A stretch of DNA of 64,000 nucleotides from contig JARDVN010000002.1 in assembly GCA_028994555.1 (NCBI GenBank), positions 93,264-157,263 of the forward strand. Reading direction: 5' to 3'. Below are positions 31,977 through 41,448 of the stretch, piece by piece. Below the pieces are notes generated by a model. That model was not told the DNA's origin. It did not search any database and worked only from the letters and a program-made list of their open reading frames with translations. The stretch comes from Citrobacter amalonaticus. Lineage in GTDB: Bacteria; Pseudomonadota; Gammaproteobacteria; Enterobacterales; Enterobacteriaceae. Made by a program: the position numbers and the translations under genes. Within the stretch, counting starts at the first letter, position 1. Every line of letters begins with the position of its first letter.

Positions 31977-32294
31977 ATGGACATTAAATCAATCGCAATC
32001 GCCGCCATTCTCGGTGCCGCTGGTGGCTTCGGCGGTAGCTACTACGTGATGAGCGAACAAACGGCAAGCATCCATCAGCGTTTGAATCAAACCCCGCCAG
32101 TGGTCGTGGTTGACTTCGCTAAAGTGGCGTCGGCGTATCCCGCTGGTGCCTCTCAGGAGGAAGTTGAAAGGCTGATGGTCAAGACCAATGACGCAATTTT
32201 GAAGTTGAAAGACGCAGGTTATTTGGTCCTTGACGCAAGTGCTGTCGTCGGGGCTCCAAGTGACGTGTACCTCCCTGATGAGGTGCTGAAATGA
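31977..32294 (+). CDS. trbI: TrbI-type F conjugation protein
   Basis: 105 residues with an N-terminal membrane anchor (IAIAAILGAAGGFGGSYYVM) followed by a short periplasmic domain with PPVVVVDFAKVASAYPAG and a C-terminal strand. The length and the VVVDFAKV-type motif match F-type TrbI, implicated in pilus retraction or assembly. Lies between traC and trhF with a four-base overlap to trhF. Confidence 0.75.
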   Translation: MDIKSIAIAAILGAAGGFGGSYYVMSEQTASIHQRLNQTPPVVVVDFAKVASAYPAGASQEEVERLMVKTNDAILKLKDAGYLVLDASAVVGAPSDVYLPDEVLK

Positions 32295-32824
32295 ATTTTC
32301 CACTCAAGAAGTATTTCGTCAAAAAAGGAATCCTGGAAGCGCTTCGGGGTTAAGGCAGGTGTGACACTAGTGGTTCTTTGGGCTGCTGGTGCGGCCTTTG
32401 CCAGCCGCTACCGTATTGGCATTGATCCACAACAGGAGAAGTGCCTGCCGGGTTACACCTTCTTCCTCATTGATCTGAACGACCAAACTCTGGAGAGGGG
32501 AGCGGTTTACGCCTTCCAAGCCAAGAACATGCAGCCTTTCTACAAGGACGGGACTCGCATGGTCAAAATCCTCACCGGTATGCCGGGGGGATAAAGTCGA
32601 GATCAACGATAAGTGGAAGATCACCGTCAATGGTGATGTCGTCGGAGAGGGGCTCCAGCTCGCAGGGAAACTACATCTGCCAGAGAGCCACTTTTACGGC
32701 AAGACCACGCTGAAAGAGAACAACTACTGGTTTATGGGCAAAAGCCCATTCAGCTTCGACTCACGTTACTGGGGGGACTGTGAAAAATGATCAGATCATT
32801 GGCCGCGCATATCCCCTGTTCTAA
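32291..32824 (+). CDS. trhF: TrhF/TraF S26-peptidase-like protein (three frame breaks)
   Basis: Repairing A6 32321, G6 32585 and G6 32771 yields 176 residues beginning MNFPLKKYFVKKESWKRF, with a membrane anchor (AGVTLVVLWAAGAAFA) and a signal-peptidase-like beta domain. The lysine box reads VKILTGMPGDKVEI, and the end is SPFSFDSRYWG, typical of the S26 fold. The position of the usual nucleophilic Ser (SMxP) reads NMQP, so peptidase activity is doubtful. Overlaps trbI and the start of traW. The three breaks hide this gene in a naive annotation. Confidence 0.8.
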
Positions 32825-34052
32825 GAGCGTTCTGGTGGCGTTGATGTTCTCTGTGGCTGGCGGGGCATACGCTCAAGAGTCTCCGCTCACAGAGCAGGAT
32901 AAGGCGCTTATTGAGCAAGGAAAGCAAATTGCCCAAAAGGCCCAGAAGATGGAAATGCCATCTCTGTTGCAAAACCAACACATGGACGAGGCTCAGGCCG
33001 AAGCCAAGGCATTTTTCAAGCAGCTCCAAACTACTAACCCAACGCTCAAGGAGATGCACCGGAAACAGGCTGAAAAGGGTATCTACTCTGACCATCGGAT
33101 ACTGGTTTTCGCCTCGTTGTCTCTTGGCGAACAGGGGTTAGATGACGTCCTAACGGCGGTGTCAGGCCAGCCTGATTCTGTAATTGTGTTCCGTGGCATC
33201 CCGGAAGGAATGAACTTGGGGCAGGGAGTTAAAGCTATTCAGGCGCTCGCGGCCAAAAAAGACCCAGTGCCGAACATCATCATCAACCCTACGTTGTTCA
33301 AAACGTACAACATCACAGCCGTTCCCACGATTGTGATGCTGGAGGATGAGCCGCTGCCTGGCGAACAACCAAACGTCGTCGCCCAGGTCTCCGGGTTGTC
33401 CGACCCGGTATGGTTGGCTCGGGAAGTGGATAACGGAGAAAAAGGCGATCTCGGCGTTAAGGGGCCGGTGGAGAAAATCAGTGAGCCAGACCTTATTGAT
33501 GTTGCCAAGAAACGCCTTGCCAATATCGACTGGGAAGAGAAGAAGAAACAGGCTATAGAGCGCTTCTGGACCAAGCAGAATTTCAATGAGCTGCCAAGAG
33601 CGCCAAAATCTCGAACACGAGAAATTGACCCTAGCGTCATGATCACCAGTGACATCAGCACTCCGGATGGCACTGTGTTCGCTCACGCGGGTGACGTGAT
33701 CAACCCATTGTGCGATCCGAAGGAAGTTTGCAAGCCTGGAACGCGGCCATTTACCCAAGCGGTCGTAGTTTTCGACCCGCTGGACAAAAAGCAAATGGAA
33801 CTACTCGCCAAGAAGCTGCCTGAAATCAAGCTGGAGCCTGGCGTACAACGGATCACCTATATCGCCACAGAGTTCGACAAAGACAAAGGCTGGGATTCCT
33901 ACAAGAGTGTCACCGACAACTTTGACGCGCCGGTATATCTGCTGACGCCAGATCTGATTACCCGGTTCGAGCTGGAGCACACACCGAGCGTCATTACTGC
34001 CAGAGGCAAGAAGTTTGTTGTCCGCGAACTTGCTGAGGAGGGCGGTGAATGA
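32787..34052 (+). CDS. traW: TrbC-TraW fusion, pilus assembly protein
   Basis: 421 residues, intact, with signal peptide (VALMFSVAGGAYA). The N-terminal half carries a TrbC-type thioredoxin-like domain (RILVFASLSLGEQGLDDVL, PNIIINPTLFKTYNI, AVPTIVM). The C-terminal half corresponds to TraW (WTKQNFNELPRAPKSRTREI, HAGDVINPLCDP, VVVFDPLDKKQ). F plasmid encodes these as separate, interacting proteins; here they are one polypeptide, as in the IncA/C/SXT group. Periplasmic; needed for pilus assembly. Confidence 0.88.
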   Translation: MIRSLAAHIPCSKSVLVALMFSVAGGAYAQESPLTEQDKALIEQGKQIAQKAQKMEMPSLLQNQHMDEAQAEAKAFFKQLQTTNPTLKEMHRKQAEKGIYSDHRILVFASLSLGEQGLDDVLTAVSGQPDSVIVFRGIPEGMNLGQGVKAIQALAAKKDPVPNIIINPTLFKTYNITAVPTIVMLEDEPLPGEQPNVVAQVSGLSDPVWLAREVDNGEKGDLGVKGPVEKISEPDLIDVAKKRLANIDWEEKKKQAIERFWTKQNFNELPRAPKSRTREIDPSVMITSDISTPDGTVFAHAGDVINPLCDPKEVCKPGTRPFTQAVVVFDPLDKKQMELLAKKLPEIKLEPGVQRITYIATEFDKDKGWDSYKSVTDNFDAPVYLLTPDLITRFELEHTPSVITARGKKFVVRELAEEGGE

Positions 34053-34720
34053 TTTTTGCCCCGGCTTTCCAACCAATTAAAGACGTCGGCACAGGTTCGT
34101 TTGTCGCTGCTGAGGTACTGGCTCGTTGGTACGACGAAGGCCGGGTTCTTACACCATCCTCTCTGTCATCTCCTCCTTATTGGGGACTGGTGGATATGGA
34201 GATGGCACGGTTCATTCAGGACAACCTTCATTATTGCTTGGATCTGTACCCGGCTCTCTTTCTGAATGTCTCCGAACAAACTTTGCAATCAGACGTCATC
34301 TTCAAGGCGTGGTGTAGGGTTGTCCGCGACATTGCTAAAAATCACTCATCACGGCTTGTCATCGAGATTACAGAGGGCATTCAGGACGCCTCTCTCGCAT
34401 CGAGATGGGAGGCTCTGACCGAAATAGGGGTTGAGCTGGCGCTGGATGACTATGGAGACAAAAACTCTTCTCTGGATCGCCTGAGCCGTTATGACTGGCA
34501 CTATTGCAAGTTTGACGCGAGAAGACTGCGGTCGCTTGAAGACTACCCGGCCATCCTCCACTGCCGCCGAAAAGGCATACAGCTCATTGCTGAGCAGGTG
34601 GAGAGCTTCCCATTGGGGGAGAGCGCCAAATTACTTGGACTGTCATGGCAACAAGGTTTCTATCACGGGAAGCCTGCTGTCATGGAGAAAAATTTGAATT
34701 ACGTAAAGGCCTTACCATGA
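34049..34720 (+). CDS. EAL-domain cyclic-di-GMP phosphodiesterase-like protein
   Basis: 223 residues, almost entirely one EAL domain. Recognisable motifs in order: AEVLARW in place of EALLR, ALFLNVSEQT, RLVIEITEG, LALDDYGDKNSS, WHYCKFDARRL, IQLIAEQVES and WQQGFYHGKP. The metal-binding acidic residues and the catalytic lysine position appear present, so hydrolysis of cyclic di-GMP is plausible. Stop-start overlaps with traW (34049) and traU (34717) place it inside the pilus operon. It may modulate the recipient or donor surface state during mating; that is inference. Confidence 0.85.
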   Translation: MIFAPAFQPIKDVGTGSFVAAEVLARWYDEGRVLTPSSLSSPPYWGLVDMEMARFIQDNLHYCLDLYPALFLNVSEQTLQSDVIFKAWCRVVRDIAKNHSSRLVIEITEGIQDASLASRWEALTEIGVELALDDYGDKNSSLDRLSRYDWHYCKFDARRLRSLEDYPAILHCRRKGIQLIAEQVESFPLGESAKLLGLSWQQGFYHGKPAVMEKNLNYVKALP

Positions 34721-35725
34721 TGCAAAAAATTCTACGGATCATGGCCGTTAGCGCGGTCTTTTGGGTTGGTTCGGTATCGGCTGACCCTGGGTGCCAGAAT
34801 GCGGAAGTGATCGGCGGAAAACTGATTACTGACATCTGCTGGAGCTGTATTTTCCCTATCAAAGTAGCAGGGGTTCCTATAAGTGGTGGAGGCGGATCAT
34901 TCCCGAGTGAAGCCGTAAGCAACCCTCTGTGTATGTGCGAGGATAATCTAGGGGTCCCTCGGCCTGGAGTCACCACTTCTATGTGGGAGCCAGCACGGCT
35001 CGTTGAATTTCAGAGAGTGCCTGGCTGCTCATCAGTCTTGAATGGTGTCAGGTTCCCGTTTGATAGGACTAACCAAGGGCATCATGGCATGGGAGACATG
35101 GATGGTGGTGATGGTTCTTTTATGCACTATCACTACTATGCGTTTCCTCTGTTGGTGATGCTCGATTTATTTATTAAGCAGACCTGTAATGCTGATGGGT
35201 ATATGGATCTCGACATCATGTACATGTCGGAGCTCGACCCGACCTGGAACAATGATGAGCTCGCTTTTTTTACCAATCCAGAGGCGGCGGCAGTAGCAAA
35301 CCCAATTGCGGCGGCTGCGTGTACTGCTGATGCTGTCTCATCAACCGCTGGAAAACCTTTAAAACAGCTTTTCTGGTGTGCTGGTTCATGGGGCACCCTG
35401 TATCCATTTAGTGGCAACCAGAATGGTGGAAAAGGTGTTATCCGCGATAGCAGTCTTCTTAGCACAAGGGTTCTGGCTGCTTTGCATCGCCGGGGGGTTA
35501 GCGTGGAAGACAATGGGTTCTGAGGCTATGTGTAGAGGCGTTATTAGCCCAACACTACCCAAAACGCAGTACAAATTCACGCTATTGCATCCGGTTCCAG
35601 AGACAAACTCATCTCACGTAATTGGCGAATCCACTCTTACGTGGGGTCTGGCGCGAACTATACCGGCAATTGGGCAAGACCCTATTTACACCATCTGGCG
35701 ATGGAATGATTGCTGTAACAATTGA
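34717..35725 (+). CDS. traU: TraU, mating-pair/DNA-transfer protein (one frame break)
   Basis: Periplasmic, cysteine-rich protein of the F-type channel. 335 residues when the G6 run (35492-35497) is five. Signal peptide ends VGSVSA. Conserved motifs: ITDICWSCIFPIKVAG, NPLCMCEDNLGVPRPG and WEPARLVEFQRVPGCSS, then CWC-type region FWCAGSWGTLYPF, and C-terminal WRWNDCCNN. Start overlaps the EAL gene stop. Confidence 0.92.
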
Positions 35726-35761
35726 GCAGACCCTAACGAATTTGCACGGGCATTTTAGATT

Positions 35762-35777
35762 ATGCCCCAAAAGGGCC
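35762..35777 (+). promoter_or_regulatory. Putative AcaCD box upstream of traN
   Basis: ATGCCCCAAAAGGGCC, 63 bp before ATG 35841. A downstream inverted repeat (GGCCACtacacgtacaGGTGGCC) may act as a terminator for traU. Confidence 0.5.
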
Positions 35778-35840
35778 ACTACACGTACAGGTGGCCCTTG
35801 TCTTCTCAGATAGCATGGGAAGGTTGAAATGGAGAACACA

Positions 35841-38639
35841 ATGCGAAGTCATAATTACTTTATGAAAGCTGTGGCCTCGCTGTTGACAGTAACCATGTCT
35901 GCGCTGCCGATACATTCCTACGCTAACGGTAGCCAAGACCAGGACATCACAGCGGTGGGTAAAGAGGCCCAGGCTTTCGGACAAAACCTCTCAAACTCAT
36001 TCAAGTCGAGCTCGGGGACTGTGCAAGATGGCACAATCTCTATGCCGACGTTGAAAGACGGTCAATTCCAAATGAACGGGGGGGAGTCAGATTAATGTCA
36101 ATGATCTATTCCCCGGAACGAGCGGGACCAACAATAAACCTGATAGTTATTACTTCCCTGATGCCAATAAACCTGATGTGGGCGGTCTGCAAGGCATTTA
36201 CGACTCTGGCGATGACATGGACAGCGTGGGGAATAATGCAAAAGGGTCGCTGTGGAGTGATGCCAATAGTGCTAATCCATCAATCTCTGGTGCGGCATAC
36301 AAGGTTCTTCTCGATGCCTCTAATCGATCACGCCCTGATTTCAGTAATGACCCGGTACTAAATCTAAGCAAAAAAGACCTATGAGGATATGGACCTCATC
36401 GCAGGTGGCTTTGGGGATTGTTCTGCCGAAACAACCATCAATCAGAATACTATCAACGCCCACATTCCAGAGTATGAACGGTGTCAGCGTGTTGTAGATC
36501 AAAGCGCGGACTGTGAGGTTGTCCATGACTACGACGCCTCTGTGGTGAAGCACTATGATGGTCCATATAACCTCAAATCTTGTGGAGAAGGCTGTACTGA
36601 GTTGTGGATTGGTCGAGTGGGGGGACAACTACTGGAGTGGTAACTGCAAGATTTATGAGGAGTACACGCGGGTCCAAGTCAGCAATCCAGATGCCATAGT
36701 GTCTGCAACGCTTGAATACGCCAAGTGGGATGACTACATGCAAGTGTGGGTCGGTAAGTCCGGCCAAGAGACTAAAGTGTGGTCTGGCCCAGATGGCAAC
36801 TTCCCTCCAGAAACAGCCGGTAGATGTGAGCTCTCCACGAGTTGGGAGCGAAACCCTAATGTTGATGTCACTCCCTATTTTAAGAACGTGAAAGATGGTG
36901 ATGTTGTTACGTTTAAGATCCGCGTTTCAGTAAGTGGCGAAGGTGAGGGTTTTGGCCGCATAAAACTCCGCTATGACCCATCGAAAGCCATTACCAAGGA
37001 TGAGTGGGCTCCACAGAGCTGCATGGATTCAGCCAAAGGGGTGGTAGATGGTTTTGCGGAAGGCGAGATCACATGTATAGATGACCCGACTGATGCTACT
37101 GGCTGCACAGTCATCAATGGGATCAAAGTTTGCGAATCTCAACTCAAGCCGTCACCTTTGCCTGGTATTCCAAAACTATGCAAAAAGGTTCGAGTTAAAG
37201 CTGACTATGACTTCTATAAGGGGCAAATGGACTGCTGGACAGACCCTCAAGGTGAAACGCACTGTCCGGTAAACACGGGCGGGAATCTCGATAGCTGTCA
37301 GAAATATGAAGAAAACCCTCAGTGCGGCTTCATCAGTTCCAAATGTGTTGATGGTGCTCAGGGAAGTTCTGGTACGTGCTACGTCCACGAGGATACTTAT
37401 GACTGTGGTACAGATGTTTCTGTTCCGACCTTGGAAAAGGAAACTGAGTACCAGTGCGGTGGGCCTATACGCTGCATGGGAGATGACTGCCTTGATTTGA
37501 CCAAAACACAAAGCACTGATTTTGCTCGCGCTACTGCGTTGCTCAATGCAGCCCAATTCATGACGCAGGATATGAGCTGCACAGGCCAAGATGGGGATGA
37601 CAATCCTACCGGGGATGAAAACGTTATTTGCTCTGCTTTTGCAGGGGAAGCTGGCGAATGCAAGATAGCTGTTGGGGGAGTTTCTGATTGCTGTGAAAAG
37701 CCAACCAATATATCTCTTGCCGATTATCTGAACCTAATAATGGCCGTTCCAAAGCTCGATGGCGCAGTGATGGGGCTGACTGATGGTAATGCGCTTAAAG
37801 GTGCTTATCAGGTACTTAGGGAACCTGCCCTTCAAGGGTGGACAGAAGTCACAAAACCGTTCACAAGTTATATAGAGAACGTTTCAGGTGCTGTTGATTC
37901 GTTCTTCCAGCCTGTAGAGCAGTTTGTTGATCAACTCATTGACCAGCTCAAAGAGCAAGTCAAAGAAGTGATGATGGATGTCATGAAATCAGCAGGCCAA
38001 GATGCAGCAACAGAGCAGGCGGCTGCCGCAGCATCTGAACAAGCTGCCGAAGCAATGATGGAGACTGCGACAACATGGCTTAGCACTGCCATGACGATAT
38101 ATACCGTCTATGTCGTTGCGATGGTGATGATCCAGATGATTTATAAGTGCGAGGAAGAAGAGTTCACTATGAACGCAAAAAGAGCGCTCAAGAATTGCAC
38201 CTATGTAGGCTCTTATTGTAAATCTAAGGTGTTGGGCGCTTGTATTGAAAAAAGAGAAGCGTATTGCTGCTTCAATTCTCCGCTCTCTCGTATTATACAA
38301 GAACAGGTTCGCCCTCAATTGGGGCAGAACTTTGGAGACCCCAAAAATCCTCAGTGTGAAGGGATTCCACTAGATAAAATTGCCGAAATTGATTGGAGCA
38401 AAATTAATTTGGATGAGTGGCTTGGGATATTACAGCAGAACGGTAAATTCCCTGATCCGGCCTCAATAAATCTCGACTCGCTGACTGGAGCAGGGAATGA
38501 CTTCAATATTGACGGGACGCGGAAGAATGCTCAGGAAAGGGCGTTGGAGCGGTTGGAAGGGATTGATATTGACGCGAAGCGAAAAGAGGCGACAAACAGC
38601 ATAGACCCTCAAACAGGCGCGCCAACTGGTGGTGGATAA
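35841..38639 (+). CDS. traN: TraN, mating-pair stabilisation adhesin (three frame breaks)
   Basis: Outer-membrane protein that stabilises donor-recipient contact. Repair at G7 36078, A6 36370 and G6 36619 gives about 931 residues. ATG 35841 is favoured by GGAG six bases upstream; ATG 35829 is in frame. Signal peptide (AVASLLTVTMSALPIHSYA). Many cysteines in pairs (KSCGEGCTELW, ITCIDDPTDATGCTV, IRCMGDDCLDL, VSDCCEKP) and a C-terminal MNAKRALKNCTYVGSYCKSKVLG region typical of TraN. Folding probably depends on the DsbC encoded upstream. Confidence 0.92.
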
Positions 38640-38666
38640 AAAAAGGGGCCTTTCGGCCCCTTTCTC
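38640..38666. terminator. Terminator between convergent traN and lipoprotein gene
   Basis: AAAAAGGGGCC-tttc-GGCCCCTTTCT; A-rich on one side and T-rich on the other, so it can serve both strands. Confidence 0.85.
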
Positions 38667-38677
38667 ATGTAGATTGA

Positions 38678-39538
38678 TTACGCTTCTGGGTAAACAAATA
38701 ACTCTGCTTTTCCCTGATCAAGAAGGTAAGGGAAAGCAACTTTTTCGCCATTATCCAGCTCAACCGATTTTGGAGCAAGGTAGAGGTAGGCCCAAGCTGG
38801 TAGCTGTTTGCTAATAGCTGCGTAGATCGCTTGCTGAGGAGCATGGCTTGCTGCCCCATTACCGACATTCACAAAGTTGTATGCGGTCTCATGGCCTGAT
38901 GTGAAGGCATACGCTGTACCTTGAACGCCAGAGACAAAATTAGGAGCTGACCCTAGGCGAGGCTCCACGATTTTCACCTTAACGGAACACATGTCAGCTA
39001 CCTTACTTTGTCCGTTCACCCACGTCGGGCAACCCCATTCATTCTTGTAGAACTGATAGGTTAGGCGACCGTCTTTGTCATACAGAAGCGTGAAATTGGC
39101 ACCCAAATCAGTCAGCGCTGACTCAATGGAAACTTTCACATGTGAAAGAAATTTGGCCTGAGCGTCTGCCGGTGAAACTGCTTCGTTAGCAGGCATCCAA
39201 GCGATCAAGCTATTGCGAGCGCCATGCTGTTTGGGGCCGATAGCCCAGTTCGCAAGGTTGACCAAGCCACCTTGCCAGTCGGTCATTCCGAGCTGAGGGG
39301 ACATGTAGCCAGACAGCACGTAGGCTGCCCCAAACGTTTTGGTGTCGGTCAGACGCTCCAGCTTGTCACGCGGAACAGAAGCGTCTTGGATGCCTGTTAC
39401 CAGGCCACCGGCCTCCGCGATGTTGTAAGCGCGACTGTGATTGGTTTTGTACGCTGTGGGTTCGTAACTGCTGGTGGATGCACAGCCAGATAGAGCTGCT
39501 ACAGCCAGAGCCACGGTGGTGATTAAAGCCTTTTTCAT
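38678..39538 (-). CDS. Lipoprotein, unknown function
   Basis: 286 residues, intact. Lipoprotein signal MKKALITTVALAVAALSGC, lipobox LSGC. The mature part includes YNIAEAGGLVTGIQD, AYVLSGYMSPQLGMTDWQGG and a C-terminal LAPKSVELDNGEKVAFPYLLDQG. No family recognised. Monocistronic, convergent with traN and bounded by terminators on both sides. Contains a 16-bp perfect palindrome (39133-39148). Located in the envelope by inference from the lipobox. Confidence 0.75.
   Translation of the reverse strand: MKKALITTVALAVAALSGCASTSSYEPTAYKTNHSRAYNIAEAGGLVTGIQDASVPRDKLERLTDTKTFGAAYVLSGYMSPQLGMTDWQGGLVNLANWAIGPKQHGARNSLIAWMPANEAVSPADAQAKFLSHVKVSIESALTDLGANFTLLYDKDGRLTYQFYKNEWGCPTWVNGQSKVADMCSVKVKIVEPRLGSAPNFVSGVQGTAYAFTSGHETAYNFVNVGNGAASHAPQQAIYAAISKQLPAWAYLYLAPKSVELDNGEKVAFPYLLDQGKAELFVYPEA
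39133..39148. repeat. 16-bp palindrome, second copy of the 12128-12147 core
   Basis: CTTTCACATGTGAAAG inside the coding region of the lipoprotein gene; identical to the core at 12130-12145. Confidence 0.6.
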
Positions 39539-39618
39539 GTTGTTCTCCGTTCTTACCTGAGTTGAATCTGATTTACTTCGATAATATCACAGCATCAAAA
39601 AATGCAACCATAAAAGAC

Positions 39619-39646
39619 AAAAAAAAGCCCCTCGGGCGAGGGGCAA
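39619..39646 (-). terminator. Terminator for the AcaB-like gene
   Basis: On the minus strand GCCCCTC-gccc-GAGGGGC is followed by eight T. It lies 15 bp beyond the stop of the AcaB/DUF1845-like gene. Confidence 0.85.
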
Positions 39647-39660
39647 AGGTTTGGGCTGGG

Positions 39661-40302
39661 TTATGCTGCTTTTGTTTTCTCGGCTTCGTCTGCGATTTCC
39701 TTGTCGCCGGTTGCAGATTCCGGAGCGGCTTCGGCCACTTCACCTTCTTTGCCTTTGCTGTGGGCGGAAATGCGAGCCCGTTTCTCGATGCCGATGATTC
39801 GACCGGCCAGCTTGATGAGGCGTTGCTGCCATTGGTAAGTGGCGTCGGTGCGCTGCTTGCTGGTCAGTACGGTGTTCAGCCAGAGAGTGTCAACGATCCC
39901 CATCAGGGTATCCAGTTTGCGGATCAGGTGTGCAAACTGAGCAACCTGAGGAGAGTTGATCTCGATGGTGTATTCATTCGGGTTGGTGTAGCCGGGCATC
40001 ATGTCGATGCCGTTGTCTTCCATCAGCTTGTTGAGCTGGGCGGTAGCTTTGTCCAGGTCTTCGGAGACCTTGGAAATGTGTTCCAGGATGACGGTTTCAA
40101 CCTGGTCGATTTCGTCCTGCTCACCGATGATGCGAAGGATCACGTCGATGGAGAACAGGGAGTTGGAAACTCGCTCAAAGCTGCGTTCCATGACGCGCTG
40201 AGCTTGGAGGCTGTTTACTTTCAGAACTTGCTTGAAAACAGGGCGAGAGTAGTGGTTGCTGCGGTCGTTGTTTGTGTCCAGTGCTACTTGTGCTTCTGCC
40301 AT
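39661..40302 (-). CDS. AcaB / DUF1845-family-like protein
   Basis: 213 residues from ATG 40302, chosen because AGGAG lies eight bases upstream; the frame extends to 40362. Helical, with VNSLQAQRVMERSFERVSN, a stretch FAHLIRKLDTLMGIVDTLW and then KRTDATYQWQQRLIKLAGRI, a pattern I associate with the DUF1845 family. That family includes AcaB, a transcriptional activator of IncC transfer genes. An Ala/Glu/Lys-rich tail follows. Monocistronic with a good terminator and an AcaCD-like box 82 bp upstream. Family assignment is by memory and moderate. Confidence 0.55.
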   Translation of the reverse strand: MAEAQVALDTNNDRSNHYSRPVFKQVLKVNSLQAQRVMERSFERVSNSLFSIDVILRIIGEQDEIDQVETVILEHISKVSEDLDKATAQLNKLMEDNGIDMMPGYTNPNEYTIEINSPQVAQFAHLIRKLDTLMGIVDTLWLNTVLTSKQRTDATYQWQQRLIKLAGRIIGIEKRARISAHSKGKEGEVAEAAPESATGDKEIADEAEKTKAA

Positions 40303-40383
40303 TAGAGATACTCCTAAATTTGAGGTACAGATAAACGCACTGGAAAGGATAAATGCGGTCAATCTGTAACCTGACCTCTCGAA

Positions 40384-40398
40384 GTGCCCAAAATGGAC
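40384..40398. promoter_or_regulatory. Putative AcaCD box, divergent region
   Basis: GTGCCCAAAATGGAC. It lies 82 bp from the minus-strand AcaB-like start and 200 bp from the plus-strand gene at 40598. The usual spacing in this window favours the minus-strand gene, but the box orientation matches that at traI. Confidence 0.5.
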
Positions 40399-40466
40399 AG
40401 TTACAGCGTTTTCTGTTTAGCAAAGGTGAGCTATATTTGAATCATCTTAGTCGCTCTGCGGCTATA

Positions 40467-40500
40467 GGTGAGATAGCTGGTCTCCGAAAACAAACAGCAT
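40467..40500 (+). repeat. Divergent copy of the dispersed leader repeat
   Basis: AGATAGCTGGTCTCCGAAAA followed by CAAACAGCAT, matching the core of the repeats at 41485, 46331, 50168 and 53789 with two substitutions. Precedes the operon starting at 40598. Confidence 0.6.
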
Positions 40501-40560
40501 CTAGTCTTATGCCGTATGGCATTACTTAACCCCAAGCCGGGGGGCTTCTCCCGGTTTTCG

Positions 40561-40597
40561 GGTGTTGCCCCTGTTTTTTTTACATAGGAGCAACACC
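40561..40597 (+). promoter_or_regulatory. Shine-Dalgarno-masking hairpin before 40598
   Basis: GGTGTTGC (40561-40568) pairs perfectly with GCAACACC (40590-40597), which directly precedes the ATG; the AGGAG ribosome site lies at the base of the loop. A GC-rich hairpin (CCCCAAGCCGGGG region) precedes it. One of a family of such leaders in this block. Confidence 0.65.
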
Positions 40598-40918
40598 ATG
40601 CACATCATCACTTTCATTGTAGTTCTGCTTGCATCTCTGGGCGCACTGTACGTAGGCGCGAAGGCATTTGCTTTTTCCTTCATCGTTCTCGCTAAAGTGT
40701 TCCAGCGTATCGGTTTGTTCCTTTGGAACAAATTCGCAGTTCCTGCAATGCGGTCTGTACAGGCCGTCATCAAAGAACGTGCTGCCAAGGCTGAACAAGC
40801 CAAAGCAGTCGTTGAACCTGAGGTAACTCAAGTTCAAGAAGTCGCTAAACAAGAACCTGACTGGGATTATCTCGAAATCCCGACTTACCTTCGTAAGGGC
40901 AAGGAACTTGTTTGGTAA
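40598..40918 (+). CDS. Small membrane-anchored hypothetical protein
   Basis: 106 residues from ATG 40598 (TAGGAG upstream). An N-terminal membrane segment (IITFIVVLLASLGALYVGA) and a second amphipathic hydrophobic stretch (FSFIVLAKVFQRIGLFLW), then a basic/acidic tail ending DYLEIPTYLRKGKELVW. First gene of the long DNA-metabolism block. No family recognised. Confidence 0.6.
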   Translation: MHIITFIVVLLASLGALYVGAKAFAFSFIVLAKVFQRIGLFLWNKFAVPAMRSVQAVIKERAAKAEQAKAVVEPEVTQVQEVAKQEPDWDYLEIPTYLRKGKELVW

Positions 40919-40980
40919 TAACTGTCGCTGAGTAATCTTCGACACTTTCAAACCCATCGGGGCAACCATACCCCGACGGG

Positions 40981-41012
40981 GATGTTGCCCCTTTTTGCTT
41001 AGGAGCAACATC
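40981..41012 (+). promoter_or_regulatory. Shine-Dalgarno-masking hairpin before 41013
   Basis: GATGTTGC (40981-40988) and GCAACATC (41005-41012) form a perfect 8-bp stem ending at the ATG, with AGGAG at its base. Compared with the 40561 leader, one base pair differs with compensation (GG..CC to GA..TC). Confidence 0.65.
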
Positions 41013-41105
41013 ATGGAAATCGCTATCATCGCTTTGTGTATCCCTGCTGGTTGGGCAATCTCTCGTCCTTTCGTGAGAATCGCTGAATCGTTCGGTTACT
41101 GCTGA
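41013..41105 (+). CDS. 30-residue hydrophobic peptide
   Basis: ATG 41013 to TGA 41103-41105 encodes MEIAIIALCIPAGWAISRPF and ten more residues. Strong AGGAG ribosome site and the same masked leader as neighbouring genes support translation. One short membrane-compatible segment. Unknown role; could be a small membrane peptide or a regulatory leader for the downstream gene. Confidence 0.5.
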   Translation: MEIAIIALCIPAGWAISRPFVRIAESFGYC

Positions 41106-41221
41106 TAGTCAACGCAAAGGGAGGGGGCAACCCCTCTCTTTCTGGTCAAGCCTCTGTGGCTTGTCCTCAAAGTCTTCTGGTGTCAGTTGGCTTTGACGAC
41201 AAGCTACAGGGGGAATGTCGA

Positions 41222-41407
41222 ATGCAACAGAATCTTCATGTTTACGACGATCACGCAGGCATCATCTATCTGGCTGATGGACGCGAGGTGAAATTTGATC
41301 CGAAACTGTATTCCAGCTCCTACCAGGCGCACAGTGAAGCAGTGAAGTGGGCCAAAGAAACCGGGGTCATTGGTCAAAACGACGATGTGGTGATGTTCGT
41401 CCATTGA
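41222..41407 (+). CDS. Small hypothetical protein
   Basis: 61 residues from ATG 41222, preceded by AGGGGGA. Begins MQQNLHVYDDHAGIIYLADG and ends GQNDDVVMFVH; compact alpha/beta composition without membrane segments. A 10-bp stem (GTGGCTTGTC at 41156 with GACAAGCTAC at 41198) lies just upstream of the ribosome site. Function unknown. Confidence 0.55.
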   Translation: MQQNLHVYDDHAGIIYLADGREVKFDPKLYSSSYQAHSEAVKWAKETGVIGQNDDVVMFVH

Positions 41408-41448
41408 GGGAGTAGCCTCCAGGAGAGGCTACTCTCCTCGCTCCTTAA

